The notes beneath the pieces are model-generated. The model was not told the DNA's origin. It saw only the letters and a list, made by a program, of their open reading frames with translations, and did not search any database. This document shows, piece by piece, positions 40,415 to 50,449 of a stretch of 64,000 nucleotides of DNA. The stretch covers positions 124,001 through 188,000 of the forward strand of contig KV918861.1 of the NCBI GenBank assembly GCA_002049455.2, given 5' to 3'. This stretch comes from Porphyra umbilicalis. Lineage: Eukaryota; Rhodophyta; Bangiophyceae; Bangiales; Bangiaceae. Numbering within the stretch: the stretch's first letter is position 1; every line of letters begins with the position of its first letter. Position numbers and translations under genes: made by a program.

Positions 40415-42709
40415 ATGCGAAGTTGCCGCCCTGTCTTAGACACAGGCGCCGGGGTGAACATAGTGCGAACTAGTGTTCTCCCTTCGAACTGGATGGCTTA
40501 CGCCGAAGAGTTGACTACGCTTCCGCGCATCCGAGATGCAAACAACAATCGTCTTGTGACGAAGTATGCCATACATCTGTATGTAGACACCGGAGGTGTG
40601 CGTCTATTTGACCGATTCCTCGTTGCCGACAACTTGTCAGTCCCGTGCATTCTTGGCACAGAGTTCATTGAACAAAACATCGAGGGCATTCTGCCGCGCT
40701 TGCGCAAGATCGTCTGGCAAGAGCACGTGCGATGCACGGAAGAGCAACCTCGGCCAACGCCGATCTTAGCTTGTCTTAACGACAGCGCGTGGGACCGCCA
40801 CTGGCAAGATAAACCCGCTCGGGTTCGAGCCTGCAAACAGGTGCGTGTCAACGGACACAAGGAGGAGTGGATCATGGCCACGTGCGACACGCCTGGTATG
40901 GTTACCATCACACCGAACATTCGGTTGTGCCGACACAAGTCCATGGCAGTCGCCCGCGGCATCGCCATCGTCAAACCGGACGAACCATTCCTGGTCAAGT
41001 TATGCAACTTCGGCAAGGACCAAGTCATTGTTCGCAAGAACTCTACCTTGGGGTTTGCGGAACCCTACCAAGGGCCGATGCTTTCCGCCGTCTTGGATGA
41101 CAACACCCCAGAGGGTGGAACCGATAACTCATCGGACGACGCGAGTCGTGACCCACTCGAGGACCTCGACCTCACTGAGGCACCCGAGTACCTGCACAAG
41201 CAGATTCGAGACATGCTGAAGACGCATTCGTCTATGTGGGATGGAACCCTTGGCGTCATCCGTGCTACGGAGCACGCCATCGTCACTCCTCCCGACGCTC
41301 TGCCCATACGGGCCCAACCCTACCGAACCGGGCCGTTCAAACGGCAGATTATCGCTGATCAGATCAACAAGATGTTGAAGCTCAACGTCATTGCCCCTAG
41401 CCATAGTGCTTGGGCAATCCCCGTGGTAATTGTACCCAAGAAGAACGGCAAAGCCCGGTTCTGTGTCGACTATCGTCGGTTAAACAACATCACCAAGAAG
41501 GATGCTTATCCCTTGCCTCGGATGGAGGACTGCCTCGACTCCTTGGGAGATGCCCAGGTGTTCACGTCTCTCGACTGCACCGCGGGGTACTGGCAAGTAC
41601 CCCTACGCAAGGAAGACCAAGAGAAGACAGCGTTCACAACGCATTGTGGTATATACCACTGGTTGTCCATGCCGTTCGGCTTGACAAACGCGCCCGCTAC
41701 CTTTCAGCGCGCGTTGGATATTATCCTCTCCGGTTTGAAGTGGCAGGTATGCCTCGTCTACTTAGACGATATCATCATCTTCTCCGCAAACGCGGAACAA
41801 CACGTCAAAGACGTTGACACGGTTCTTCACCGTCTCCGCGAAGCCGGGGTCACCCTCAACTTGGAAAAGTGCACGTGGTTCTCCGATGAGGTCGAGAACC
41901 TAGGACACATTGTCCGCCCCGGGCAACTGCACGTGCACAACAAGAACGTGGATGCTCTGAAGCATGCCAAGTTCCCAACCACAAAGACCCAGCTTAAAAG
42001 CTTCTTGGGCATGTGCAACGTCTATCGACGGTTTGTCAAAGACTTTGCCAAACGAGCAAAGCCCCTGAACGCCCTGACTAGGGCCGAGATCCCACCGGAT
42101 TTACCACCACCGACGGACGTGGCTATCGCCGCCTTCGAGGACCTTCGCAACGCACTGTTGTGCCCACCGGTACTTTCCTTGCCGGAGGCCAATCGGAAGC
42201 TCGTCGTTGACGTGGACGCCTGCGCCGACCAAGTTGGTTGTACCCTCCTCCAAGAGGAGCCGGGCGAACTGCTTCACCCTGTCGGGTATTGGAGCCGAGG
42301 ACTCACTGCTGCAGAGCAGAACTACTCCACCACGGAGCGAGAATGCCTCGGCGTTGTGTGGGCTGTCCTCAAGTTGAGGCACTTCCTCGACGGACAACGC
42401 TTCCTCATCCGAACGGATCACCAAGCACTTAGCTGGATCTACAGCACGACCGACTCAAGCGGACGCTTGATGCGATGGCGACTTCGCCTTTCCGAATACA
42501 CATTCGATATGGTTTATAAACCAGGTGCATCGCACCACTTGCCCGACTTCCTGTCGCGCGCCTCTACGGCGGCTCCGCCAGAAGATATCCATGATGATAT
42601 ACCTTGTCTGGCATTGGCCGAGACGGCCAACGGCTTAAGAACGGGGAGGTACACGGGTACCGACACACCGGAACCGGTGGAAATCGACGATGTTGTCGAA
42701 GCACAATAA
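40415..42709 (+). CDS. Element B protease, reverse transcriptase and RNase H (fossil LTR element part)
   Basis: Same domain series as in A: protease VLDTGAGVNIV close to the start, RT with FCVDYRRLNN and YLDD, RNase H with VVDVDACADQVGCTLLQ and RTDHQALSWI. The close match to A supports very recent common ancestry of the two copies. Confidence 0.93.
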   Translation: MRSCRPVLDTGAGVNIVRTSVLPSNWMAYAEELTTLPRIRDANNNRLVTKYAIHLYVDTGGVRLFDRFLVADNLSVPCILGTEFIEQNIEGILPRLRKIVWQEHVRCTEEQPRPTPILACLNDSAWDRHWQDKPARVRACKQVRVNGHKEEWIMATCDTPGMVTITPNIRLCRHKSMAVARGIAIVKPDEPFLVKLCNFGKDQVIVRKNSTLGFAEPYQGPMLSAVLDDNTPEGGTDNSSDDASRDPLEDLDLTEAPEYLHKQIRDMLKTHSSMWDGTLGVIRATEHAIVTPPDALPIRAQPYRTGPFKRQIIADQINKMLKLNVIAPSHSAWAIPVVIVPKKNGKARFCVDYRRLNNITKKDAYPLPRMEDCLDSLGDAQVFTSLDCTAGYWQVPLRKEDQEKTAFTTHCGIYHWLSMPFGLTNAPATFQRALDIILSGLKWQVCLVYLDDIIIFSANAEQHVKDVDTVLHRLREAGVTLNLEKCTWFSDEVENLGHIVRPGQLHVHNKNVDALKHAKFPTTKTQLKSFLGMCNVYRRFVKDFAKRAKPLNALTRAEIPPDLPPPTDVAIAAFEDLRNALLCPPVLSLPEANRKLVVDVDACADQVGCTLLQEEPGELLHPVGYWSRGLTAAEQNYSTTERECLGVVWAVLKLRHFLDGQRFLIRTDHQALSWIYSTTDSSGRLMRWRLRLSEYTFDMVYKPGASHHLPDFLSRASTAAPPEDIHDDIPCLALAETANGLRTGRYTGTDTPEPVEIDDVVEAQ

Positions 42710-42730
42710 ACAGACGACTTTTGCGTCGAG

Positions 42731-44794
42731 TTGTCCACTCGCGTGGAGCGCGGAACGGCCAAGGCCTTCTTCCGCGATGAGCACCACGCTCTGTACCGCC
42801 GTGCGCCTTACGGCAATCAACTGGTTATTCCAAAGTCGCTACGCGAACGCGTGTTGACCCTCGAGCACCACGCAGCCGTGGCCGCCCATCCTGGTATGAA
42901 CCGGATGTACTACACAATGCGTAAGGCATACTACTGGCCTTCAATGGTGACGGATATTCATTCGACCATCACCAAATGCACAACGTGTGCGCAAAACCGC
43001 CTCGCCTTGCGGCGACACACCACGCCCTTGACCCTGTTCCAGGCTACCGAGCCTCTCACGGAGCTATCCGTTGACATCTTTGGGCCCATCCCGGCCTCCA
43101 AGAAGGGCGACCGCTTCATCTTGGTTATCACCGACCGCTTCGCCAAGCTCACCAAGTGCGTCGCCTTGCGGCGAATCACGGCTTTGTCAGTGGCGTCAGC
43201 CATCATCGACGCGTGGGTGTCAGCCAACGGGCCACCGGACCGGATCCTATCGGACCAAGGGCCCCAGTTCGTGTCGAACTTCTTCATCGCTGTGATGAAA
43301 ATGCTTGGCATTGAAACGGTTCGCACCACGGCGTATCATCCCCAAACCAATGGGCAAGTTGAACGGTACAACCGTACCATGGCTACGCAGCTGCGACACT
43401 ACGTCGCCGACGACCCATCACGATGGGATGAGCTACTCCCGGTAATCACCATGGCGTATAATAGCCAACCACATCGGTCGACGGGCATCGCCCCATTTGA
43501 GCTCGTTATCCCAAGGCGGATCCCCAACCTCACGGTTCGCAACTTGCCCCCGGGCACTCCGCTTACCAATAAGGGAACGCTCAAGGATGGGTCACCCCTA
43601 GCTCGCAAGCGCGAGTTCATGGCCCGCCTGCGCAAGCAGATCCCCATCGTGGTCGAGGCCTTGCGTAAGACGCAACAACGTTACAAACGTAACTTCGACC
43701 ATCGGGTCGCAACCCGCAATGCGGACGTCAAGATCGGCGACTACGTATACACGACCAACCACGATCGGCAAAACAAGCTGCAAAGCAAAGCCATTGGACC
43801 CTTCGTGGTCGTCGACGCAGACGCGGACGCCTCCACGTTTGGCATTGACATTGACGGCGAGGAGAAACGCGTCAGCAGTGACCATGTCACCCCAGCTCCT
43901 CGTCCAACGACGACGGACACGGTTCCACACCCCTTGCTAGATGGTCTAGACCAACGCAAGTCAACCCCGGCAACTGCCGATGAGTATGTGATCGACAAAC
44001 TCCTAGGCATACGCCAGACGGGTGACAGCTATAGCGCTAAGGTGCGCTGGTTCGACTACGGGTCGAAAGACGACATCTGGGAACCCCTGGAGAACCTTCC
44101 CCGCAACCTGGTGGTGCGTTTCCTTCGACAGAAGAAGAAGCATGTACCGGGGTACGAGTGGCAAACGCCAACGCGACGAAGTCGCCGACAGGCCGGGCTC
44201 ACAACCGTGGCCAACATCGTCATGGACTCCACGTGGATACCCACTATCCAACATGTCCATGTTACCGGTGACGGAGTTATCCATGCCGACGTCTCGTGGA
44301 CAGAGTCAAGTACAGACGTTGCAATTAAGGAAGTAATTCCTGTGGCTTGGCTCAAGTCCACTCTGCCGTCCATGACGCGCAACGTTGCGTATGATCCCCA
44401 ACTTGTCTTGCGGCATTTCTCTCGGCTGAACCGTGTTTACGGCCCGTACACATATATGTGGCCGAAATCCGCACAGGCGACACATATGTGGCCGAAATCC
44501 GCACAGGCGACACTCATCGGGAGCGATCCCCCCGTACCAGTGCTCCCCAACGGGTTTCTGGTACCTCCGGTGCAACACTTGGACTCAGTCCTTCGACGCT
44601 TGGTAACGACCACAGAAGAAATAACCGTGGTAATACCGCAATGGACCAACACCAGTTGGTACGCTACTGCCATACGTGCATGTTTCGAGTACGAAGTGCT
44701 TTTATCAGCAGACTCAAGGGATACAAATCCCACAACATGGGCCATGGTGGCCTGCCACTTCCTTCATCGCTATGACGATAAACAGAAAAACTGA
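42731..44794 (+). CDS. Element B integrase with chromodomain (fossil LTR element part)
   Basis: HHCC zinc-binding region, DDE core (SVDIFGP, ILSDQGPQF, QVERYNRT) and C-terminal chromodomain (YSAKVRWFDYGSKDDIWEPL), as in element A. A roughly 30-bp tandem duplication near 44455-44510 distinguishes its C-terminal extension from that of A. Confidence 0.9.
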   Translation: MSTRVERGTAKAFFRDEHHALYRRAPYGNQLVIPKSLRERVLTLEHHAAVAAHPGMNRMYYTMRKAYYWPSMVTDIHSTITKCTTCAQNRLALRRHTTPLTLFQATEPLTELSVDIFGPIPASKKGDRFILVITDRFAKLTKCVALRRITALSVASAIIDAWVSANGPPDRILSDQGPQFVSNFFIAVMKMLGIETVRTTAYHPQTNGQVERYNRTMATQLRHYVADDPSRWDELLPVITMAYNSQPHRSTGIAPFELVIPRRIPNLTVRNLPPGTPLTNKGTLKDGSPLARKREFMARLRKQIPIVVEALRKTQQRYKRNFDHRVATRNADVKIGDYVYTTNHDRQNKLQSKAIGPFVVVDADADASTFGIDIDGEEKRVSSDHVTPAPRPTTTDTVPHPLLDGLDQRKSTPATADEYVIDKLLGIRQTGDSYSAKVRWFDYGSKDDIWEPLENLPRNLVVRFLRQKKKHVPGYEWQTPTRRSRRQAGLTTVANIVMDSTWIPTIQHVHVTGDGVIHADVSWTESSTDVAIKEVIPVAWLKSTLPSMTRNVAYDPQLVLRHFSRLNRVYGPYTYMWPKSAQATHMWPKSAQATLIGSDPPVPVLPNGFLVPPVQHLDSVLRRLVTTTEEITVVIPQWTNTSWYATAIRACFEYEVLLSADSRDTNPTTWAMVACHFLHRYDDKQKN

Positions 44795-44938
44795 GAAGTG
44801 GATACAAACATGTCCAACGACAAACAATAACAAGACGAAGAAACATCAACACCCTAAAAAGGCGTAAGACCCCGACATTGTCATCCCCACCCCCCCCCAC
44901 CGGGGTCAACCGAGCAAGTCACTGAACAGTGAACCTCG

Positions 44939-47164
44939 CTACTCCTCGTCGTCACGACGACGCGAGTCCCGGCGGGAATCGCGGCTCGCGCCAACACTGG
45001 CCGCCGACTCCTGCGAGACACTACGCGCACGCGTGTTGCGCGCCGAGTGCGGAACCCCCGTCGACGGGCCTCCGCCCTCGTGGGTCCGACGACCAAGGAT
45101 GCTCTGCGCGTTGAAGCGCGCCGGCGCGGCCTCCTCCTCTGGCTGGATAGCCTCGAGGTGCTTGGCGAAGCGCCCGTAGTTGGCCTCGCCGTCAACGGCG
45201 CGAGCCACGGCCTGTCCAATAATGGACAAAGCCGACTCGACACCCCGTCCGTCCGCGCGCTCAACAGCGGTACGCAAGCCTGCGATCTGCTCGACCCAGG
45301 CGCTAGCCACCGCCGACAAGGCTGCCCCGCACGGCGCGCGAACGCGTACATCGCGCGCGCGCGCCGACCCAAACAAGGCAACCGCCGCGGTGGACGACGC
45401 GCGGGTCGGCCAAGTGGCATCCACAGACCGGGGCGGAGAAGGCGAGCGATCGCGCCGCGGTGAACGCGGGCGGTAGCGGCCCTCGCGGGCGTCGCCAACG
45501 GTGTGAGCCCTGGTCCGACGACCACGACGCCACACCCCGGGATGGTTCGAAGTAATTCGAGCCATCGGGAGTGGCGCGTTCGGGTCCAACGCCCAGTCGA
45601 AATCGACAGAAGGGTGGCGAAGGCAAAAGCCGTACTCCTTGGTCGGGTCGACCGTGACCCGCACCTGACGGGCTTCCCCGGAGTCGCGGTCGCGCCAGAC
45701 GATGTCCTTAAGGACCTCCCGCCAGGGAAACGCCGTCACGGCTTGACGCATCTTGCCGTACAAGACGTACTTGGCCTCGCCGTCGGGCGCGTCCTTCAAC
45801 TTGGACGTATCCAACGCGTCGAAATGACGAAGCGTCTTCGTGTCCAAGTGGACGAAGAGCTTGTCCTCCTGCAGGGTGTGAACCCACGCAGCAACTAAGT
45901 TGCAGTAGTACTCGGAGTACACCTCCTGCCAGACGGAGCTGTAGGCGTTGCGCAACGCATCCGCCATGTACGACACCACCACGGGGGTCGCCACCCACAA
46001 CCCCGTGTGGGGCTCCCAGTCCGGGATAGGCGGAAGCCAACGGGACAAGTCGAACGCCCGTGGTGCACGGAGAAATCCAGCCGCCCACGCGGTGGGCATC
46101 AACTCGCGACCGCGAAAGAAGCGCGTGTCAGCGGCCCGACGGTGGTCGGATGGGAACATCGGCAGCCGAAAGGGGTTCGGCAACCCGGTGACCCGCGGAC
46201 TGCGGTCATCCTCGACGTTGTCGTTCTCCTCGTGCTTCACCAGCGCGAGCTGCTCGAGGTACGGCTCCAGACCGGAGTCGTGCCCGAACGGGACCGAAAG
46301 GTCCTCGGCGAGAGCCCGCTTGAGGAAGACGGCCTTCGGCCAATTGCGCAGCAAGCGGCAAAACGAGTTGGCCGCCGCCTCGATCGACTCTGTACCCTTC
46401 ACAGGGAACACAAGCGCATTGACGTACACCAAAAGGTGGAACGGGTGCAAGGGCAGTCGGTACCGCACGACCTAGTTGCAAAACGGCATCACCTCGTATA
46501 CACGACGCTGAGGTCTCTGGTTCCCAAAGTACGGGTCCCCATGGACCTCGGCCACGCGGTCGCCCGCGTGGTCCGGCAACCCGGCTTGCGCCATCACGTC
46601 GATGAAGTCAGGCAACGCCTCGTAGTGCGCGTAAACACGGCGCGTGTGCGCACGAGCGCGGTTGCGTACGCACATCTCGTACAGACGGTTGTCGGTGACT
46701 CGCGGGACCCCATCGACCACCTCCACAGGGTTGGCGTGCACGTAGTACGAGCCGCGAGGCCGAAACGGGCGCAAGACCTCTGGGTCCGCGTGGCAATCCA
46801 CTTCCGGATGGCCACCCGCGGCGGCATGCGCCCCGTCGATGGCCTCACCGCCACCGGCAACGCCGACGTACACCGCCATCGCGGCTGAATCCGCCATCGC
46901 GTTGGCCGTCCGGGGGGTGTTTACCCTGGCTGTCGCCGCCGGGCTTGCCGCCCACGCCGCCGTCGCCGCCGGGCTTGCCGCGCTTGCCGCCCTTGCCGCA
47001 GCGCTTGCCGCCCTTGCCGCCGTCGCCGCCGGGCTTGCCGCCCTTGCCGCCGTCGCCGCCGGGCTTTCCGCCCTTGCCGCCGTGCGCGCCGCCCCCCCCA
47101 CCCCGCGCAAACCCACACTCACCGGGCCCACCACCTCGCGGTGTGCCACCTTGCGGCGGCGCAC
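44939..47164 (-). CDS. Element B antisense ORF of unknown function (fossil LTR element part)
   Basis: Between integrase and 3' LTR, on the strand opposite to gag-pol, a reading frame stays open over nearly all of about 2.2 kb. In its own order the product begins with an Arg/Ala-rich repeat section. A region with EVVDGVPRVTDNRLYEMCVR follows, then a long globular-looking part (DIVWRDRDSGEARQVRVTVD; LLRNWPKAVFLKRALAEDLS; SSVWQEVYSEYYCNLVAAWV). The C-terminus has an Arg/Ser/Pro/Asp-rich tail (RSPRRDRSPSPPRS, SRRDSRRRDDEE). No known domain was recognised. Antisense ORFs in this position are known in some plant Gypsy elements; here a shortened homologue in element A shows it belongs to the family. 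It could also be captured host sequence. Confidence 0.6.
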
Positions 47165-47874
47165 CCCTACTCAACCTTGCCGTTAGGCAGCGACCTGTGC
47201 GCGAGCACGAAGACACGGGATGGCCCCGTGCCGATACAACGCGGACCCGCACCCCGGCTTCCGCCGTGTCGTCGGGGGAGTCAACACCCCGACGAGGGCG
47301 GCGCCTGCCGTCACGACGACCACCACCCAGCTGGTGCTTCCCCGCGCGCACGCCTCGGTGCTAACCGGCCTGGAGGTGTGAACCCCACCCCCACGCTCGG
47401 CACCACGGACCCGCGTCCCGGCTTTCGCCGTGTCGTCGGGGTAGTCAAACCCCCGACGAAGGAGGCGCCACTCGGCGCCGACGACGGTTGCCCCAACACG
47501 TGTTGCACGACGCACCCACGCACCAACGGGTCTTTACCCCGACGCTCTTCGCCTGTCAACCGGCCGTCTGGCCACCACGCCGACGCCGACGCCGACTCGC
47601 CTGCAAGGACGCGCGTACGCGCAAGCGCCGGTCGAACCCGCAGCGTCAGCTGCCCGCCACCCACGCCCACGCGTGTGTGGCGGGACGGTCGCGACCGACG
47701 AAGGCGAACCGCCACCTCCCCCCAATCGGGACTGGGCGGCGCGCCCCCCCCCCCCACGGCTCCCGCCGCCTGGGCGGCTGCGCCCGCGCGGGCCCGTAAG
47801 GGGCCGCGATCGCCCAACCGGGTTTCACCATCCTCGGATCTCACCGGGACGGTTCGAATCTCGCGTTGGAGGTA
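47165..47874 (+). other. Element B 3' untranslated region
   Basis: GC-rich, with repeated phrases such as CCGTGTCGTCGGGG (47264, 47428) and GGCGCC words. It matches 28097-28720 of element A in inverse. A tRNA-B-box-like GGTTCGAATC lies at about 47851-47860, but no tRNA fold could be drawn. The bases before the LTR (TTGGAGG) are a weak polypurine tract. Confidence 0.55.
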
Positions 47875-48268
47875 TGTAGCATATCTCTGCTACCAATTGG
47901 CAATTAGCCACGAGTAGCCCCCTTGACTGGCCGAATCCACGGATGTGTGTGACTCGGCTTGTGGCACGCCCTTTGGGGGGTTACTTCCGCATTGTTTATT
48001 TTTTATTTGCTTGTTTGCTTGCCTGTCTTATCTGTCTGCCGGCACTCATTACGATCGCTTGATCGGATGGTCGATCGACCAGTGCCGTTGTTTGTATTAA
48101 ACCACCGGGGGTCCGGGGTCGCCGTCGTGGGCACCACCCGGCTCCCCATCGGATGCCCTTCAACAAAAGGTCTTCTTCCTCGCCGCGACGGCGATAGAAC
48201 TCGCTTTATTGCTTGGCTACGGTCGGTCTCAGTACACTGGTAATTGACCTAACGTTATTAATACCACA
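47875..48268 (+). repeat. 3' LTR of element B
   Basis: 394 bp, nearly identical to 38025-38418. Followed by the agtgc target duplication. Confidence 0.95.
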
Positions 48269-49627
48269 AGTGCCTCATATCCACCCAGGGTACGCCAGAG
48301 ATGGTCTGCTGGTTGATGGTCACATCAAGAAGATACTGGCGTAGTGGTACAACGCTTTGTTGGCCCCAGCACAACGCGCTGCATTGACATTGTGTACAGA
48401 AACTTTTAACAAGGGCCCTTGTTCTCCCTCTTTGGCATGTCTTGTGCTGTGGTACTGTACCCACGGATACTTTGTATCGAAAGCAATCAGACACGCCACT
48501 ACGACTGGGAGTGAGCACCAACGGGCTCTCCCATTTCTTCCCTTCAGCGTCATGGGGGCGGAGGGCTCCCCAAACAGTGAGACGGACCACCGCTTCCTGA
48601 GAGTCGCCATCTGCGAGTTGGTCCAAACGCCAACATGCTTTCTGCCGAGCGGTGTACTGGCGGCAGCATCACGCTGGAGGACGCGGAGGAGCTTACGCAG
48701 AAGGCATACAAGTGGGTGGTGGAGCACTACCAACCCGAATTAGGCCCTTCTTACATGACGAAGCTCCACCGCTTTGCGGGCCACCTGATGGACGAATTTC
48801 GGCTTCGAGGCACCCCGTTTGATGAAAACACGGCGTACAACGAGACCCTGCACAAGGCCGTCAAGCTGGCGCACAAGCTCACCGACAGGCGACGGGAGCA
48901 GTTCGTCGAGCAGCTCATCATCAACGAGCAGTTCCCCACCATCCTTCTGGCCGATGAAGATGAGTCTGAAGCCCTGGTGGAGCTTCAGCCGCAGGAGGGG
49001 CAGTCCGGTGTTGTTCGTCGACGCCGGTACACAAGGCGGCGGACTGCCGCCCAGTTGTCTTGAGGCCGGAAGCTCCCCGGCCTTACCGCCGCTCTGGGTG
49101 TCCAGAAGAACACAAATCTGTACTGCAGCAACAGCTTGTACTACGGGGACTCGTCCCGTCCAAGGCGCGGACGATTGTCTCACACGGTCCGAGCCGCCGC
49201 GAGCTTCCATGGAGTGCCATGGTTCGACTTGCTGCTGTACCGTGGGCCGAAAGGCGACCAGCGCGTCGGACAAGCCGCGCTTGTTTTCCACTCAAGGGCT
49301 GGTGCCTGGGAGCGGCTGGTCGTCCGGCAGGCTGAGAGCACTGCTTCTCGGCACGGTTGCGTGCTCACCAACTATGGGTGCCAGCGTCTCCAATGGGTGG
49401 TGTCGGACGACCAGGACGCTGCAAGCATGGACGTGCTGAAGACAAAAGATGTTGAGTGCTAGATACCGGTGGAGCACGACTGGGAAGTCCTCAGCGAGCG
49501 ACACGGCGTGACCGTCATGCCAGACGATGTGCCTACCACGGGGGAGGAGCTGCGCGCCGCTTGGTTCTTCGTTAATGCATTTTTGACGGAGTACCCGGGA
49601 GAGAAGGAGAACGGGGAAGATGAGTAG
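48269..49627 (+). pseudogene. Plavaka/CACTA-like transposase, C-terminal part
   Basis: Continues the transposase after element B. 48635-49063 encodes ITLEDAEELTQKAYKWVVEH and SYMTKLHRFAGHLMDEFRLR, then NETLHKAVKLAHKLTDRRRE, equivalent to the C-terminal helical block after the catalytic Glu in EnSpm-type transposases (KLH...H, E/N..HK..K). After an in-frame stop at 49061 the same frame runs on with AAASFHGVPWFDLLLYRGPK, a Plavaka-like C-terminal domain. It passes one more stop (49460) and ends with FVNAFLTEYPGEKENGEDE at 49627. Two stops but no clear frameshift in this block. The transposon's outer terminal repeats were not found. Confidence 0.6.
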
Positions 49628-50449
49628 CGAATGTAGTATTGCTTCTGTCTGTATCTGGACAGCTATACTAGAACATTCCGCGGAGGCACCGCAAGGCCGG
49701 CTGGCCTGCCTCGAGAAACCAGCTCGGCACTGAGAGCTCGACTGCAGTTCATGCAGTTGCAGCACGCTCGGGGTGCCGCTTTAGCGCGGTGAAAGAACGA
49801 GGCTTGACAGCAGCACGCTTGGGGTGCCGCCGGAGCGCGGTGAAATAACGAGATTTGACCGACATGTCATCCGGACAGCATTGGACGACACGTGTAGGAC
49901 TGGGGTGAGGCTTGGCAGTCCAGCAGTGAACGTCGCCGGTTGATCCGTGACCGAACGCCCTGATAGGGTCTGAATCGCCCCAGATGCGGTGGATTTTCCT
50001 CTGACACTCTCCACTTGTAGCCTGCACTGGGGCGGGCTACATATCCAGAAATATCGGCGACGTCCCGAAGTACACCGGTGCGATGCGGGTCGGTGGCGCA
50101 GGAGTGGTGGTGGGGTGGCGACTCCGCCGAGGCTGCGGTCGTCGGTCACCGCTGCCCGTCGGGACGGCGGTGCCGTCTGCAAGCAGTCTGCAGCCTTTTC
50201 CTAGTAACGAAGGCAATTGGGGAGGAAATCCACAAGTTCCCTGGACTTTATTCTAGGGTGCTTTCTCACACCCACACGTCGAAAAAAAAGTCCTTTTTTT
50301 TTGTGCACGTTGCAAGAGTACTTCAAAAAACGTTGTTGGCGGTCCGTTTGGCTCCCTACGCCGTTGGAGGACGTCCCCCGGCGCTTTCTTGACCATGGGA
50401 ACATGCGCCGGGGCTGTCCGCATCTTTCTGTGAAGTTGCTAGAGGCGGC
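49628..50449. other. Flank right of the Plavaka-like locus
   Basis: Contains a 51-bp direct duplication (49760-49861) and, near 50280-50300, runs of A and T (eight A, eight T). No gene recognised. It may include the right end of the Plavaka-like element, but no terminal repeat could be paired with the left side. Confidence 0.35.
49760..49861. repeat. 51-bp tandem duplication
   Basis: Two units, 49760-49810 and 49811-49861, each starting CAGCACGCT and containing GGGGTGCCGC...GCGCGGTGAAA. They differ at a handful of bases. Confidence 0.85.

Larger units (their letters stand above)
38025..48268 (+). mobile_element. LTR retrotransposon B (Ty3/Gypsy, chromovirus type)
   Basis: 10244 bp on the plus strand, same family as element A. 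LTRs are at 38025-38418 and 47875-48268, with a perfect 5-bp target duplication agtgc at 38020-38024 and 48269-48273. It has the same protein modules as A, plus a long ORF antisense to pol before the 3' LTR. The LTRs differ at about three positions, so the insertion is recent and similar in age to A. It looks nearly whole, with at most a few breaks. It is inserted in the same Plavaka-like transposase, 1164 bp from A and back to back with it. Confidence 0.95.

Noticed and set aside
47803-47874. tRNA-like segment with GGTTCGAATC before the 3' LTR of element B (and its inverse after 28096)
   Set aside because: The arms flanking the TTCGAAT loop do not pair and no acceptor or anticodon stem could be drawn; only a B-box-like word is present.
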